The notes: a model not told the origin generated them from the sequence alone. A DNA stretch of 64,000 nucleotides from Virgibacillus sp. NKC19-16 (GCF_021560035.1 NZ_CP074373.1:3282001-3346000), one strand, 5' to 3'. Positions 25,163-33,665 are shown, counted from the first letter of the stretch. Made by a program: numbers and translations.

Positions 25163-25873
25163 AATATCCTCCTTAAAATTTAGATGGTTTACGAAATCGA
25201 TTTAACTTTGATGAATCTAGTGAAATACGCAGTAAAATTTGAGCAGAAATCGTTTCACCTCCTATTAAGATTTTTGGCAGCTAGATTCACTAATTTGTGT
25301 GAAATCCAGTGGTCAGTTGCCGTATTTCTTCGTTGTAAATATAAGTATAATAGATTTTTTAGTAGAAAGATATAATATTTTGAAAATTGATGAAATAGTA
25401 ATGCATTTTCCTCATTTATTACATAGGTTAAAGTCCTTGTTTTTAAATAGACCCTTTTTAAAGCTTGGTTAAATAGAATTTCTGTCATCTTACTTTATTT
25501 CCAACGATACATTACTAGTTATATAGACCTACCAACAAAATCAATATTACAAAATAACTTTCTGATTATTGGAAAATAGTGTCTAATTTCCTCGTTTTCA
25601 CCCTTCATATATAGATAATAAACCTCAATTTTAACGAAAATTGTAATACTCCCATGAAAAATGACCTATTTTTTGAAATAAAGACATTTATTTGTAAAAA
25701 ACATAGACAAGCATCCCAGTCGTATAATTTTGATGTATAGTAACCCAAATCCATTCGACATATTTCGGGGCGTGACAGGCACTTGTCGAACTCGCAATTG
25801 ATCCTTTTCACTTCTTTTTTTACCCTGAATATGATTCAATAAAGTGAAATTGACACTTTTAGGAGGCTAATCA
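25163..25873. other. 711-bp AT-rich intergenic region
   Basis: No protein gene is supported here; the small open frames have no ribosome sites and no recognisable residues. It lies between divergent genes and so should hold both promoters. A separated 8-bp inverted repeat (GAATCTAG about 25211, CTAGATTC about 25280) and copy 2 of the dispersed repeat (25754-25790) are the only structure I see. Confidence 0.5.
25754..25790 (+). repeat. Dispersed intergenic repeat, copy 2, with terminal inverted repeats
   Basis: TTCGACA at the left and TGTCGAA at the right are perfect 7-bp inverted ends; between them lie ATTTCGGGGC and the core GTGACAGGCAC. This is the only copy in the window with both ends intact. 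Confidence 0.7.
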
Positions 25874-26899
25874 GTGGTCATGGAAAAATTTAAGCAATTA
25901 ATAAATGAAATCCACGATGAATCTATTACGATTGATGCGCATTTTGACCTTCTTTTTGATGTGGCGGCACAGCGTGAATTAGGGCGGAAGCGGGTGATTG
26001 AGTCAGATCATCTCCCCTTTTTCCATAAAGGGGGCTGGAATATTATTGTGTCTTCCATTTACCTAGGTGATGGTGATTTGCCGGAAATGGCGCTTCGTAA
26101 GGCATTGAACCAAGTAAGCTGTCTGTATACGGAGATCGAGGAGTCTCCGGATAAGATAATGCTTTGCAAAAACATCCAGGATATCATGCAGGCGAAAGAC
26201 AGCGGAAAAGTGGGGATTATGCTCTCCTTTGAAGGCGTTGAACCCCTGGGGACAGATATAACACTTTTACGTGTGTTTTATGAACTTGGAGTCCGGATGA
26301 TCGGGCTTACATGGAGCAGAAGAAATGCTGCCGGTGATGGATGTGCATTTGACTTCGCTGAGCACCAAATGACTGGCGGTTTGTCCGATTTTGGACTTGC
26401 TGTGATTGAGGAAGCAGAAAAATTAGGCATGATAATGGATGTCACACACATTAATGATCAGGGATTTTCAGATATTATCAGGGATTCACATCAACCAGTA
26501 ATCGCTTCTCATTCTAATACGCGGGTGATCGCCAACACGCCAAGGAACTTAACAGATGAACAGCTACGAGAAATTGCGACCTCAGGCGGGGTTGCCGGAA
26601 TTAATGCAGTTAGCAAAATTGCATCCAAGCCACCCAAAGATGCCACGATCGAAACTTTGGTGGATCATATCGAACATATGGTTTCTATTGTTGGCATCGA
26701 TCATATTGGGATTGGCCTGGATTTATGTGACATGCTAAATAAATATGTAAAAAATCGCACCGCATTTGATGTTGTCCGCAATCACGGAGCGCTTGAGGAT
26801 TTAACAGAGTCACTGCTGGAGCGCGGTTTTGAAAAGGATGATATTTTGAAAATTTATGGTGAGAATATGCTGCGGGTTTATCGGGAGGTACTCTCGTAA
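25874..26899 (+). CDS. Membrane dipeptidase (M19, renal dipeptidase family)
   Basis: A 341-residue zinc dipeptidase of the amidohydrolase superfamily. The start is GTG, with AGGAGG exactly 7 nt upstream; the ATG two codons later is less well spaced. Landmarks: H23 and D25 in DAHFD (first metal site), LSFEGVEPLG (bridging glutamate), MDVTHIND and ASHSNTR (histidines of the second site), and DHIGIGLD near the end. No signal peptide is present, so it is probably cytoplasmic in spite of the family name. M19 enzymes cleave dipeptides, often with a D-residue at the C-terminal side, which fits a neighbourhood full of D-amino-acid and wall-peptide hydrolases. Confidence 0.9.
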   Translation: MVMEKFKQLINEIHDESITIDAHFDLLFDVAAQRELGRKRVIESDHLPFFHKGGWNIIVSSIYLGDGDLPEMALRKALNQVSCLYTEIEESPDKIMLCKNIQDIMQAKDSGKVGIMLSFEGVEPLGTDITLLRVFYELGVRMIGLTWSRRNAAGDGCAFDFAEHQMTGGLSDFGLAVIEEAEKLGMIMDVTHINDQGFSDIIRDSHQPVIASHSNTRVIANTPRNLTDEQLREIATSGGVAGINAVSKIASKPPKDATIETLVDHIEHMVSIVGIDHIGIGLDLCDMLNKYVKNRTAFDVVRNHGALEDLTESLLERGFEKDDILKIYGENMLRVYREVLS

Positions 26900-26911
26900 G
26901 TTAGTTTAATC

Positions 26912-26938
26912 GGGCGGGAGCGGGGACCCGCCCTTTTT
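26912..26938 (+). terminator. Intrinsic terminator of the dipeptidase gene
   Basis: GGGCGGG pairs with CCCGCCC (26927-26933) and is followed by TTTTT. Confidence 0.92.
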
Positions 26939-27073
26939 CTGCCATATGAATGGCTATGGAGGGTACTTTCACAAAGAATGCTTATAAGAGACAACATAGA
27001 AAGAGAATTTAGCATCACGTGAAAACTTCAGTTTAGCATAACCTAAACTCATAACAATATTCCCATCCCAAAC

Positions 27074-27108
27074 CAAAAAAAGGATCCCCTACCTAAGCAG
27101 AGAATCCT
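27074..27108 (-). terminator. Intrinsic terminator of tagO
   Basis: A 9-bp stem with two G-U pairs (27081-27089 with 27100-27108) is followed on the minus strand by seven T. Its start overlaps the last base of the stop codon. Confidence 0.75.
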
Positions 27109-28184
27109 CATCTATTCCTCTCCATTTTTCTAAGTAATCTTCTTAGCCTGTCCACAACAGGTCGCCTTCCTCCCATGACGACTCCTGACAATTCTGCAAA
27201 AATATGTAGGAGCGCGAGTACAAAAAACGTGACAATAAATGCCGTTGAGATGGATGCAAAAGAAAACAGGATGGCCAGTGCACCGAATAAGGCACTGAAC
27301 GCGTACATAATCATGACTGTTTTCCGGTGACTGTATCCTCCGGCAATCAGCTGATAATGGAGATGCTTGTTATCCGGCATCATGATGTTTTCCTTATTGT
27401 AGGCTCTTCGGACAATGGCTAACAATGTATCAAATATCGGCACCGCTAACACCACAACAGGGATGATGAAACCGAATAACGCGATATTTTTAAACAACCC
27501 GAGCATGGAAACTACTGCGATCATGTAGCCGAGAAAATTGGAACCTGTATCACCCATATATATTTTTGCAGGATAAAAATTGTGATACAGAAATCCGAGA
27601 TTGGCACCGATCAATACAATACATAAATATGCGACGATGATTTGCACGTCAATTAGTGCCATGATGAATATACTTGTCAGGGCAATTGTCGCCACCCCTG
27701 TAGCAAGGCCATCCAGCCCATCGATTAGATTGATCGCGTTGGTGATGCCAACAACCCAGAGCACTGTGATAAACACACTGAAAAAGCCAAGATCTACCAT
27801 GCCGATGATTGGCAGGGTTACGCGTTCAATGATAAGTCCCGACGAAATAAGAAATGACGCTGCAATAAGTTGTCCCGTAAGCTTGATAACAGGTCTGATG
27901 CTGAAGCGGTCATCGAGTGCACCAGTTAGGACGATGACAATCGCTCCAAGTAAAATTTCCGGCAGGTGCTCGTGAGTCGGCTGCAGGTAAAGCGCACCAA
28001 AAAAAGCACCAATAAAGATGGCTATTCCACCAAGTCTCGGTGTTATTTGCGTATGTATTTTCCTTCTATTTGGCAGATCAACCGTCCCTATCTTAATCGC
28101 CAATTTTTTCACGGGATAGGTTACTAAAAAAGTCGCAACAAGTGCAATCATAAATGCGATAAATAAATCGACATAATTATACAT
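27108..28184 (-). CDS. tagO: Undecaprenyl-phosphate N-acetylglucosaminyl 1-phosphate transferase (TagO/WecA type)
   Basis: A 358-residue polytopic membrane enzyme of the MraY/WecA family, the same length I recall for B. subtilis TagO. It moves GlcNAc-1-phosphate from UDP-GlcNAc to undecaprenyl phosphate, the first step of wall teichoic acid and related polymers. Motifs: DLPNRRKIH in the first cytoplasmic loop, GALDDRFSI (aspartate pair), NAINLIDGLDGLA, MGDTGSNFLG and the loop-5 histidine motif HLHYQL. There are about ten hydrophobic segments. AGGAGA precedes the ATG. It stands alone, with a terminator behind it. Confidence 0.9.
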   Translation of the reverse strand: MYNYVDLFIAFMIALVATFLVTYPVKKLAIKIGTVDLPNRRKIHTQITPRLGGIAIFIGAFFGALYLQPTHEHLPEILLGAIVIVLTGALDDRFSIRPVIKLTGQLIAASFLISSGLIIERVTLPIIGMVDLGFFSVFITVLWVVGITNAINLIDGLDGLATGVATIALTSIFIMALIDVQIIVAYLCIVLIGANLGFLYHNFYPAKIYMGDTGSNFLGYMIAVVSMLGLFKNIALFGFIIPVVVLAVPIFDTLLAIVRRAYNKENIMMPDNKHLHYQLIAGGYSHRKTVMIMYAFSALFGALAILFSFASISTAFIVTFFVLALLHIFAELSGVVMGGRRPVVDRLRRLLRKMERNR

Positions 28185-28283
28185 AGGAATCTCCTAAAAT
28201 TCATGATTTCTATTCATCTGAGGTAGCGTATCGTCTGCCTTTGATTATATCGAATACATTACTACATATGCAAACGTAACATG

Positions 28284-28314
28284 ATTCGACAAATTTCGGG
28301 GCGTGCCTGTCACT
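28284..28314 (+). repeat. Dispersed intergenic repeat, copy 3 (core inverted)
   Basis: The left part TTCGACAAATTTCGGGGC is the same as in copies 1 and 2, but the core reads GTGCCTGTCAC, the exact reverse complement of GTGACAGGCAC. Confidence 0.7.
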
Positions 28315-28322
28315 GTTCGGGC

Positions 28323-28352
28323 TTTACATCTTGGGTTATTCTGTGGCATACT
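28323..28352 (+). promoter_or_regulatory. Possible promoter of the thiamine transporter operon
   Basis: TTTACA (28323-28328) and CATACT (28347-28352) are spaced by 18 nt. Transcription would begin near 28359, about 30 nt before the riboswitch. Confidence 0.35.
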
Positions 28353-28388
28353 GTTTTTGTATTCGATTCCTGAAAATTTTATATTTTA

Positions 28389-28480
28389 ATGTGGGGGGGC
28401 TGGTTTAAGCTGGCTGAGATTGTATCCGTATGATACTGACCCTTGGAACCTGATCTGGTTGGTACCAGCGGAGGGAACAT
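28389..28480 (+). ncRNA. TPP riboswitch (THI element)
   Basis: The conserved thiamine-pyrophosphate aptamer is clear: GGCTGAGA at 28412-28419, ACCC at 28439-28442, AACCTGATCTGG at 28447-28458 and ACCAGCG/AGGGAA at the end, closed by ATGT/ACAT. A terminator hairpin follows at 28516-28553. TPP binding would favour termination and shut off the transporter genes downstream. Confidence 0.95.
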
Positions 28481-28515
28481 AGTCATATTTTAAAACATGA
28501 TGAATGTTTATCCTA

Positions 28516-28553
28516 TGCGCTAAAGGGCTAACCTTTAGCGCATTTTTTATTTT
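28516..28553 (+). terminator. Riboswitch expression-platform terminator
   Basis: TGCGCTAAAGG (28516-28526) pairs with CCTTTAGCGCA (28532-28542), followed by TTTTTTATTTT. It lies between the TPP aptamer and the first ribosome site (AAAGGAGG), the usual arrangement for transcription attenuation. Confidence 0.92.
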
Positions 28554-28567
28554 AAAGGAGGAGAAAA

Positions 28568-29569
28568 ATGAGTAGAACATACTTTTTGTTATTTTTATCT
28601 ATCGTTCTATTTTTTACAGTAGGGTGTGGGCAGGATGAAGCAGCTACAGAAGGGGGTGAAAATGACCTAACACCGGTTTCCTTTGTCCTGGACTGGACGC
28701 CGAATACAAATCATACCGGAATATATGTCGCAAAGGAAAATGGTTATTTTGAAGAGGAAGGGCTTGATGTCGAAATTATGTTACCAGGGGAAGCTGGCGC
28801 AAATCAATTACTCGCTTCAGGACAGGCAGATTTTGGTGTTAGTTATCAGGAAGGACTAACGCAGGCTCGCGTGGAGGGGCTTCCGCTCGTTTCGATTGCA
28901 GCGGTCCTGCAGCATAATACGGCTGGCTATGCGTCACCTGTAGACAAAAACATTACAGAACCAACGGATTTTGAAGGAAAAATATATGGTGGAACCGGCA
29001 GCACGCTGGAACAAGCTATGATGCAAACCATCATGGAAGAAAATAATGCGAATATTGATGAGGTCGAATTCCTGCCTATTGGTGACGCCGACTTTTTCAC
29101 AGCGGTTGAGCGTGATGTCGACTTCTCGCTTGTTTATTACGGCTGGACAGGTGTTGAAGCCGAATTAAGAGACGAACCATTAAATATGGTATATCTTACT
29201 GATTTTTCCGAGGAGCTCGATTACTATACGCCGATTCTAGCAACAAGTGAAGAAATGATTGAAACCGATTCAGAAACAGTTGAAGCATTTGTACATGCAG
29301 CAGCAAAAGGCTATGAATTTGCAATCGAAAACCCGGAAGACGCCGCTTCTATTTTAATAGATAGTGAGCAGGAGCTGGATCCGGATTTGGTGAGGGCAAG
29401 TCAGGAGTGGATATCACCAAGATACCAGGATGATGCAAAGCGTTGGGGTATTCAAGAACATGAAAGATGGGAGAGTTTTACTAATTGGATGTTCGAAAAT
29501 GGAATAATTGAGAACGAACTTGAGGTGGACCAAGCATTTACAAATGAATTTTTACCAAGTGAGGAGTGA
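28568..29569 (+). CDS. thiY: Thiamine-precursor ABC transporter substrate-binding lipoprotein (ThiY/NMT1 family)
   Basis: A 333-residue binding protein with a lipoprotein signal (FTVGCGQD). The mature part starts with VSFVLDWTPNTNHTGIYVA, the hallmark of NMT1/ThiY proteins that bind the HMP pyrimidine or its formylamino precursors. It is the first gene of a four-gene operon behind a TPP riboswitch, which makes thiamine-precursor uptake very likely. It is followed by a MTH1187-type protein, a permease and an ATPase with short gaps or overlaps. Confidence 0.92.
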   Translation: MSRTYFLLFLSIVLFFTVGCGQDEAATEGGENDLTPVSFVLDWTPNTNHTGIYVAKENGYFEEEGLDVEIMLPGEAGANQLLASGQADFGVSYQEGLTQARVEGLPLVSIAAVLQHNTAGYASPVDKNITEPTDFEGKIYGGTGSTLEQAMMQTIMEENNANIDEVEFLPIGDADFFTAVERDVDFSLVYYGWTGVEAELRDEPLNMVYLTDFSEELDYYTPILATSEEMIETDSETVEAFVHAAAKGYEFAIENPEDAASILIDSEQELDPDLVRASQEWISPRYQDDAKRWGIQEHERWESFTNWMFENGIIENELEVDQAFTNEFLPSEE

Positions 29570-29576
29570 TTTTCAG

Positions 29577-29867
29577 GTGGCGAATTCAATCATAAGTATT
29601 CAAATTATCCCGAAAGTAGAGGCGGGTGAAAACGCCTATTCTTATGTAGACGCGGCAATTGCTGTGATCGATGATGCAAATGTAACGTATCACGTTCATC
29701 CGCTTGAAACAACGATGGAAGGTGAACTATCCGAATTGCTGCAAGTGATTAAGAAAATGAATGACAAAATGATTGCAATGGGGGCGGGCAATGTCATCTC
29801 ACAGGTGAAGATACTCCATCAGCCGGCAGGGATTGCTATGGATGCGTTAACGGAGAAATACCAATGA
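29577..29867 (+). CDS. MTH1187/YkoF-type thiamine-binding protein
   Basis: A 96-residue protein of the MTH1187 family (DUF77; ferredoxin-like fold), which in Bacillaceae thiamine operons is taken to bind thiamine or HMP. The frame is open further upstream, but ATG at 29508 lies inside thiY with no ribosome site; GTG at 29577 has GAGGAG about 10 nt ahead and gives the usual N-terminus (SIISIQIIPK). Its stop overlaps the permease start (ATGA), indicating translational coupling. Confidence 0.83.
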   Translation: MANSIISIQIIPKVEAGENAYSYVDAAIAVIDDANVTYHVHPLETTMEGELSELLQVIKKMNDKMIAMGAGNVISQVKILHQPAGIAMDALTEKYQ

Positions 29868-30607
29868 AAAAATTATTGCAGATAGGATGGCGGCCGGTTG
29901 CTGCCATCTTTATCCTGATTGGTTTATGGCAGCTGGCAACACAGGTTTTTTCGATTGAAACATGGTTACTCCCTGCCCCAACAGATATTGTTCGTGAAGG
30001 GATAGATGTGTTTCCTGGCTTCCTGACACATCTTCTGGCAACAACACAGTTATCCATTACAGGATTTATCATCGGGACGTCGGTCGGCTTGTTGAGTGCC
30101 ACGCTCTTGCATCTGTCGCCACGCATGCGGGAGACATTTTATCCGTTTTTAATTCTCTCGCAAAACCTGCCCGTTATTGTACTTGCACCATTGCTTGTCA
30201 TTTGGTTTGGATTTGGTTCCTTGCCAAAATTGATTGTCATTACAATCGGATGTTTTTTCCCGATTGCAGTATCTGCCTTAGGTGGATTTCAGCAAACCAA
30301 CCGGGAGTTGACCTACTACATGAAAATGATGGGTGCCAGCAAATTACAATTGTTTTGGAAACTGGAGTTGCCTCATGCGTTGCCTGCGATTTTTTCCGGT
30401 TTGAAAATAGCGGGAACTTACAGCGTGATGGCTGCAGTTATCGCTGAATGGCTGGGAGCTCAAGAAGGAATTGGTGTGTTTATGACACTCGCTTCTTCAT
30501 CTTATCAGACACCACGTGTATTCGTTGCAATTATTGTTGTTATGCTGCTTAGCCTAACAGTTATTGGTCTGATTACCTTGCTGGAGCGAAGATTGATACG
30601 GTGGTAA
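29864..30607 (+). CDS. thiX: Thiamine-precursor ABC transporter permease (ThiX)
   Basis: A 247-residue inner-membrane protein of the BPD_transp_1 family with about six hydrophobic segments. The EAA loop that contacts the ATPase is seen in TYYMKMMGASKLQLFWKLELP. It overlaps the preceding gene by 4 bp and lies directly before the ATPase gene, all under the TPP riboswitch. It forms the channel for the substrate delivered by the ThiY-like lipoprotein. Confidence 0.9.
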   Translation: MKKLLQIGWRPVAAIFILIGLWQLATQVFSIETWLLPAPTDIVREGIDVFPGFLTHLLATTQLSITGFIIGTSVGLLSATLLHLSPRMRETFYPFLILSQNLPVIVLAPLLVIWFGFGSLPKLIVITIGCFFPIAVSALGGFQQTNRELTYYMKMMGASKLQLFWKLELPHALPAIFSGLKIAGTYSVMAAVIAEWLGAQEGIGVFMTLASSSYQTPRVFVAIIVVMLLSLTVIGLITLLERRLIRW

Positions 30608-30624
30608 AAGAAAGGAGAACAATG

Positions 30625-31353
30625 ATGAAGCTCGCATTACGGAATATCAGCAAATCCTTTGGAGATAAACAAATACTGGATAGCATTTCATTCGATGTTC
30701 AAGATGGTGAATTCGTCTCATTGATTGGGCCTTCCGGGAGTGGCAAAAGTACATTATTCAACTTAATTGGTGGGTTATTTGCACCTGACAGTGGTGAAAT
30801 ATTTATGAATGAAAAAGAGATTACAAGGAGGAGCGGCCATATTGGCTATATGCCACAGCAAGCCTCCCTCTTCCCATGGCGCTCGGTCATGCAAAACGTA
30901 TTGCTTGGCCAGGAGCTGCAGGGCATAAAAGAAAAAGACCGCGCAATGAAGATGCTAGAAAAAGCAGGACTTGGCGACGTTGCTCTTGCCTACCCACACG
31001 AACTATCCGGTGGCATGAAGCAGCGCGTCGCCTTTATTCGGGCTCTCTTAAGTCCACAATCTTTCATGTGCTTGGATGAGCCTTTCTCTGCGCTGGACGA
31101 GTTTACACGTCTGGATATGCAAAAATGGCTGCTCTATATTTGGGAGGAAGACCAGCAATCTGTTCTATTTGTGACACATAACATTGAAGAAGCATTGTTT
31201 TTGTCAGATAAAATCATTATCCTTTCTACTAATCCGGCGCATGTAAAAAAAGAGATCATCATCCCCTTTTCCAGACCGAGAAATGAAGACATTTTACTCA
31301 CCTCCGAATTTCTAGAATGGAAAAAATACGTAATGGAGACAGTACAAGCTTGA
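30625..31353 (+). CDS. thiZ: Thiamine-precursor ABC transporter ATPase (ThiZ)
   Basis: A 242-residue nucleotide-binding protein. AAAGGAG at 30611-30617 gives proper spacing to the ATG at 30625, whereas the longer frame from GTG at 30601 overlaps the permease end and has no ribosome site. Motifs: Walker A GPSGSGKST, Q-loop MPQQASLFPW, signature LSGGMKQR, Walker B CLDEPFSALD, and the switch histidine in VTHN. It resembles the nitrate/taurine/HMP class (SsuB/ThiZ). The dispersed repeat copy 4 begins 8 bp after its stop, and I see no clear terminator. Confidence 0.9.
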   Translation: MKLALRNISKSFGDKQILDSISFDVQDGEFVSLIGPSGSGKSTLFNLIGGLFAPDSGEIFMNEKEITRRSGHIGYMPQQASLFPWRSVMQNVLLGQELQGIKEKDRAMKMLEKAGLGDVALAYPHELSGGMKQRVAFIRALLSPQSFMCLDEPFSALDEFTRLDMQKWLLYIWEEDQQSVLFVTHNIEEALFLSDKIIILSTNPAHVKKEIIIPFSRPRNEDILLTSEFLEWKKYVMETVQA

Positions 31354-31361
31354 TGACATGA

Positions 31362-31391
31362 TTCGACAAAATCCGGGGCGTGCCTGTCACT
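31362..31391 (+). repeat. Dispersed intergenic repeat, copy 4 (core inverted)
   Basis: TTCGACAAAATCCGGGGC followed by GTGCCTGTCAC. It shares ACATGA on its left side and TGTT on its right side with copy 3, so these two copies are closest relatives. Confidence 0.7.
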
Positions 31392-31457
31392 GTTACATGT
31401 GGTAAAATGATTATGGTTTTTTAATAATAATCAGATAAGACCTGAGGAGGTGTGATG

Positions 31458-31859
31458 ATGGCGTATATTTTTGTTGCTGCGGCGGTGTTGGCTGTTATTC
31501 CGATCTTAGTTCTTTTTAAAGTGAATATGGAAAAGTTGAAGGAAGATCCTGGACAGCGAAATAAGGTTCAAAGTCATTTTATGATCGGGGTCGCTGTGAG
31601 TGAGGTCATTCCGCTTATACTGCTGGTTTTTGGATTTATGGGGACGAATCAAGTAGATAGCATGAGCGAATTATACATACCTGGATTAATTATACTTTTA
31701 TTGATGGGATTTGCAGCTTTCTTTATTTTTCTGCAGAGGAAAGTGGATGTAAATCCGGAAACAAAGGATACGATAAACTCCTTTGCCGCAATTAGCGCCG
31801 CGCTTGTCAATGCTATACCGATCGTAGCGCTAGTTGCTCTGTTTATGATGGCGCCTTAA
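31458..31859 (+). CDS. Small four-helix membrane protein resembling a duplicated ATP synthase c subunit
   Basis: A 133-residue protein with four hydrophobic helices. GAGGAGG ends 7 nt before the ATG at 31458, so that start is preferred to the GTG/ATG codons just before it. Helices 2 and 4 read IGVAVSEVIPLILLVFGF and SAALVNAIPIVALVALFM; both recall the outer helix of F-type c subunits (GVALVEALPI type). E49 in helix 2 would be the ion-binding carboxylate; the second repeat has N118 at that place. It lies far from the atp operon, alone, with its own terminator. The similarity is by eye; function is unknown. Confidence 0.7.
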   Translation: MAYIFVAAAVLAVIPILVLFKVNMEKLKEDPGQRNKVQSHFMIGVAVSEVIPLILLVFGFMGTNQVDSMSELYIPGLIILLLMGFAAFFIFLQRKVDVNPETKDTINSFAAISAALVNAIPIVALVALFMMAP

Positions 31860-31884
31860 TTATTATTTTATTTGACTGATCAAG

Positions 31885-31920
31885 CAGTCCTCGATCGACT
31901 CATTGAGGGCTGTTTTCATC
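31885..31920 (+). terminator. Intrinsic terminator of the c-subunit-like gene
   Basis: CAGTCCTC (31885-31892) pairs with GAGGGCTG (31905-31912; one G-U) and TTTT follows. Confidence 0.75.
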
Positions 31921-31932
31921 TATATTATTGAA

Positions 31933-31972
31933 TTCGACAATAATCAACAAAAACCGGGTGGTGACAGGCACT
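31933..31972 (+). repeat. Dispersed intergenic repeat, copy 5 (longer variant)
   Basis: TTCGACA on the left and GGTGACAGGCACT on the right as in copies 1 and 2, but with a longer A-rich middle and CCGGGTG in place of CGGGGC. Confidence 0.6.
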
Positions 31973-31996
31973 GAAATCCCCTCCAACCTGCTTTAG

Positions 31997-32025
31997 TTGA
32001 TTTAAAACTTTTTCCCCTTTAAAAT
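31997..32025 (+). promoter_or_regulatory. Probable sigma-A promoter of zwf
   Basis: TTGATT (31997-32002) and TAAAAT (32020-32025) are spaced by 17 nt. Transcription would start near 32032, about 33 nt before the TTG start codon. Confidence 0.55.
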
Positions 32026-32064
32026 GAATAATTATGGACTCACGTAGAAATGAGGGAATTTCTA

Positions 32065-33555
32065 TTGAATAATCAACAAAACCCAAAGGCAATTATTGTT
32101 ATTTTTGGGGCAACAGGCGATTTAGCGAAACGAAAATTATTTCCATCTATTTATAGGCTTTATCAAAATGGGAAAATTGATGATGACTTTGCAGTGATTG
32201 GTCTTGCACGGAGGCCGTGGACCAATGAAATATTGCGTGACAATGTAGAACAATCGATTAAGGAAACAAATGCTTCCAAATCGGATGTAGATAAATTTAC
32301 ATCACATTTTTATTACCAGTCCTTTGATGTTACGGAAGCCTCTTCTTATCAGGGGTTAAATGATTTAATGCAGGAACTGGAAGGGATGTATAATACAAAT
32401 GGCAACCGAATATTCTACTTGGCGATGGCACCGGAATTTTTCGGAACAATTGCAGTTAACTTGAAGGATTACTGCTTAGAGATGAGCTCCGGCTGGTCAC
32501 GCCTTGTAATCGAGAAGCCATTTGGCCATGACCTGCCATCTGCGAGAGCGTTGAACAGCCAAATTCGTGAGGCGTTTGATGAGGATCAGATTTATCGAAT
32601 TGACCATTATTTAGGCAAGGAAATGGTTCAAAACATTGAAGTGATCCGTTTTGCCAATGGAATATTCGAGCATCTATGGAACAATCGGTTCATTTCAAAC
32701 ATTCAAATCACCTCCAGTGAATCACTGGGTGTCGAGGAACGCGCACGTTATTATGATCATTCCGGAGCTACCCGGGACATGGTTCAAAATCATATGTTAC
32801 AGATGGTGGCATTACTCGCTATGGAGCCGCCCATTAAACTAACAACCGATGAAATTCGTTCGGAAAAAATCAAGGTACTAAGGGCACTCCGCCCCATTGA
32901 CGATAGTGAAGTGGATGAGAATTTCGTCCGCGGACAGTATGGCAGTGGTCATTTGCATGGAAAGGATGTGCAGAGTTATCGCGGGGAAACGGATGAATTA
33001 AAAGATTCGCATACGGAAACATATGTGGCAGGTAAAGTTATGATTGATAATTATCGCTGGGCCGGGGTCCCTTTTTATATTCGGACAGGCAAGCGTATGG
33101 CCGAAAAATCAACCAATATCGTTGTTGAATTTAAGGACATTCCGATGAATCTGTATTCGGAGGATGACGGGAACAAAAACCCGAATTTACTTGTCATTAA
33201 TATCCAGCCAAATGAGGGGATTACGCTGTTTTTAAATGCGAAGAAAGCAGGCCACGGCTCTGCCGCACAGCCTATTCAGCTTTCCTATAATAATAATGGT
33301 GTGCATGGGATCAATACACCCGAAGCGTACGAAAAACTGCTCTATGACTGTATGCTTGGGGATGCAACAAACTTTACACATTGGGATGAGGTAGCATTCT
33401 CTTGGGCGTACATTGACGCTATTTTAAATGCATGGTCCAGACGAACGCCTGACTTTCCAAATTACACTTCAGGATCCATGGGGCCAAAAGAAGCGGATGA
33501 TCTGCTTGCCAAAGATGGCTTTCATTGGTGGCCGATAAGAGATGTAGTACAATAA
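32065..33555 (+). CDS. zwf: Glucose-6-phosphate 1-dehydrogenase
   Basis: A 496-residue cytoplasmic enzyme that oxidises glucose-6-phosphate to 6-phosphogluconolactone with NADP, entry to the oxidative pentose phosphate pathway. I start at TTG 32065, which has GAGGG 8 nt ahead; ATG at 32050 has no ribosome site. Motifs: the dinucleotide fingerprint FGATGDLAKRK, the active-site RIDHYLGKE, and VIEKPFG. Length is normal for the family. It is flanked by a promoter and a strong terminator and so stands alone. Confidence 0.96.
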   Translation: MNNQQNPKAIIVIFGATGDLAKRKLFPSIYRLYQNGKIDDDFAVIGLARRPWTNEILRDNVEQSIKETNASKSDVDKFTSHFYYQSFDVTEASSYQGLNDLMQELEGMYNTNGNRIFYLAMAPEFFGTIAVNLKDYCLEMSSGWSRLVIEKPFGHDLPSARALNSQIREAFDEDQIYRIDHYLGKEMVQNIEVIRFANGIFEHLWNNRFISNIQITSSESLGVEERARYYDHSGATRDMVQNHMLQMVALLAMEPPIKLTTDEIRSEKIKVLRALRPIDDSEVDENFVRGQYGSGHLHGKDVQSYRGETDELKDSHTETYVAGKVMIDNYRWAGVPFYIRTGKRMAEKSTNIVVEFKDIPMNLYSEDDGNKNPNLLVINIQPNEGITLFLNAKKAGHGSAAQPIQLSYNNNGVHGINTPEAYEKLLYDCMLGDATNFTHWDEVAFSWAYIDAILNAWSRRTPDFPNYTSGSMGPKEADDLLAKDGFHWWPIRDVVQ

Positions 33556-33591
33556 GAGGATCTTTTTGAAGGAATGCCTGTTTATAAAAAT

Positions 33592-33635
33592 AAAGAAGGG
33601 TGCCGCTGGATTGCGGCGCCCTTCTTTATTTTTAT
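33592..33635 (+). terminator. Intrinsic terminator of zwf
   Basis: A 15-bp stem with one G-U (33592-33606 with 33613-33627) and a 6-nt loop, followed by ATTTTTATT. Confidence 0.93.
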
Positions 33636-33665
33636 TGGGAGGTGGATTCGCGAGTGGGGCGGGTC

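Noticed and set aside
25255-25488. 77-codon minus-strand frame in the 711-bp gap
   Set aside because: No ribosome site, AT-driven composition and no recognisable family.
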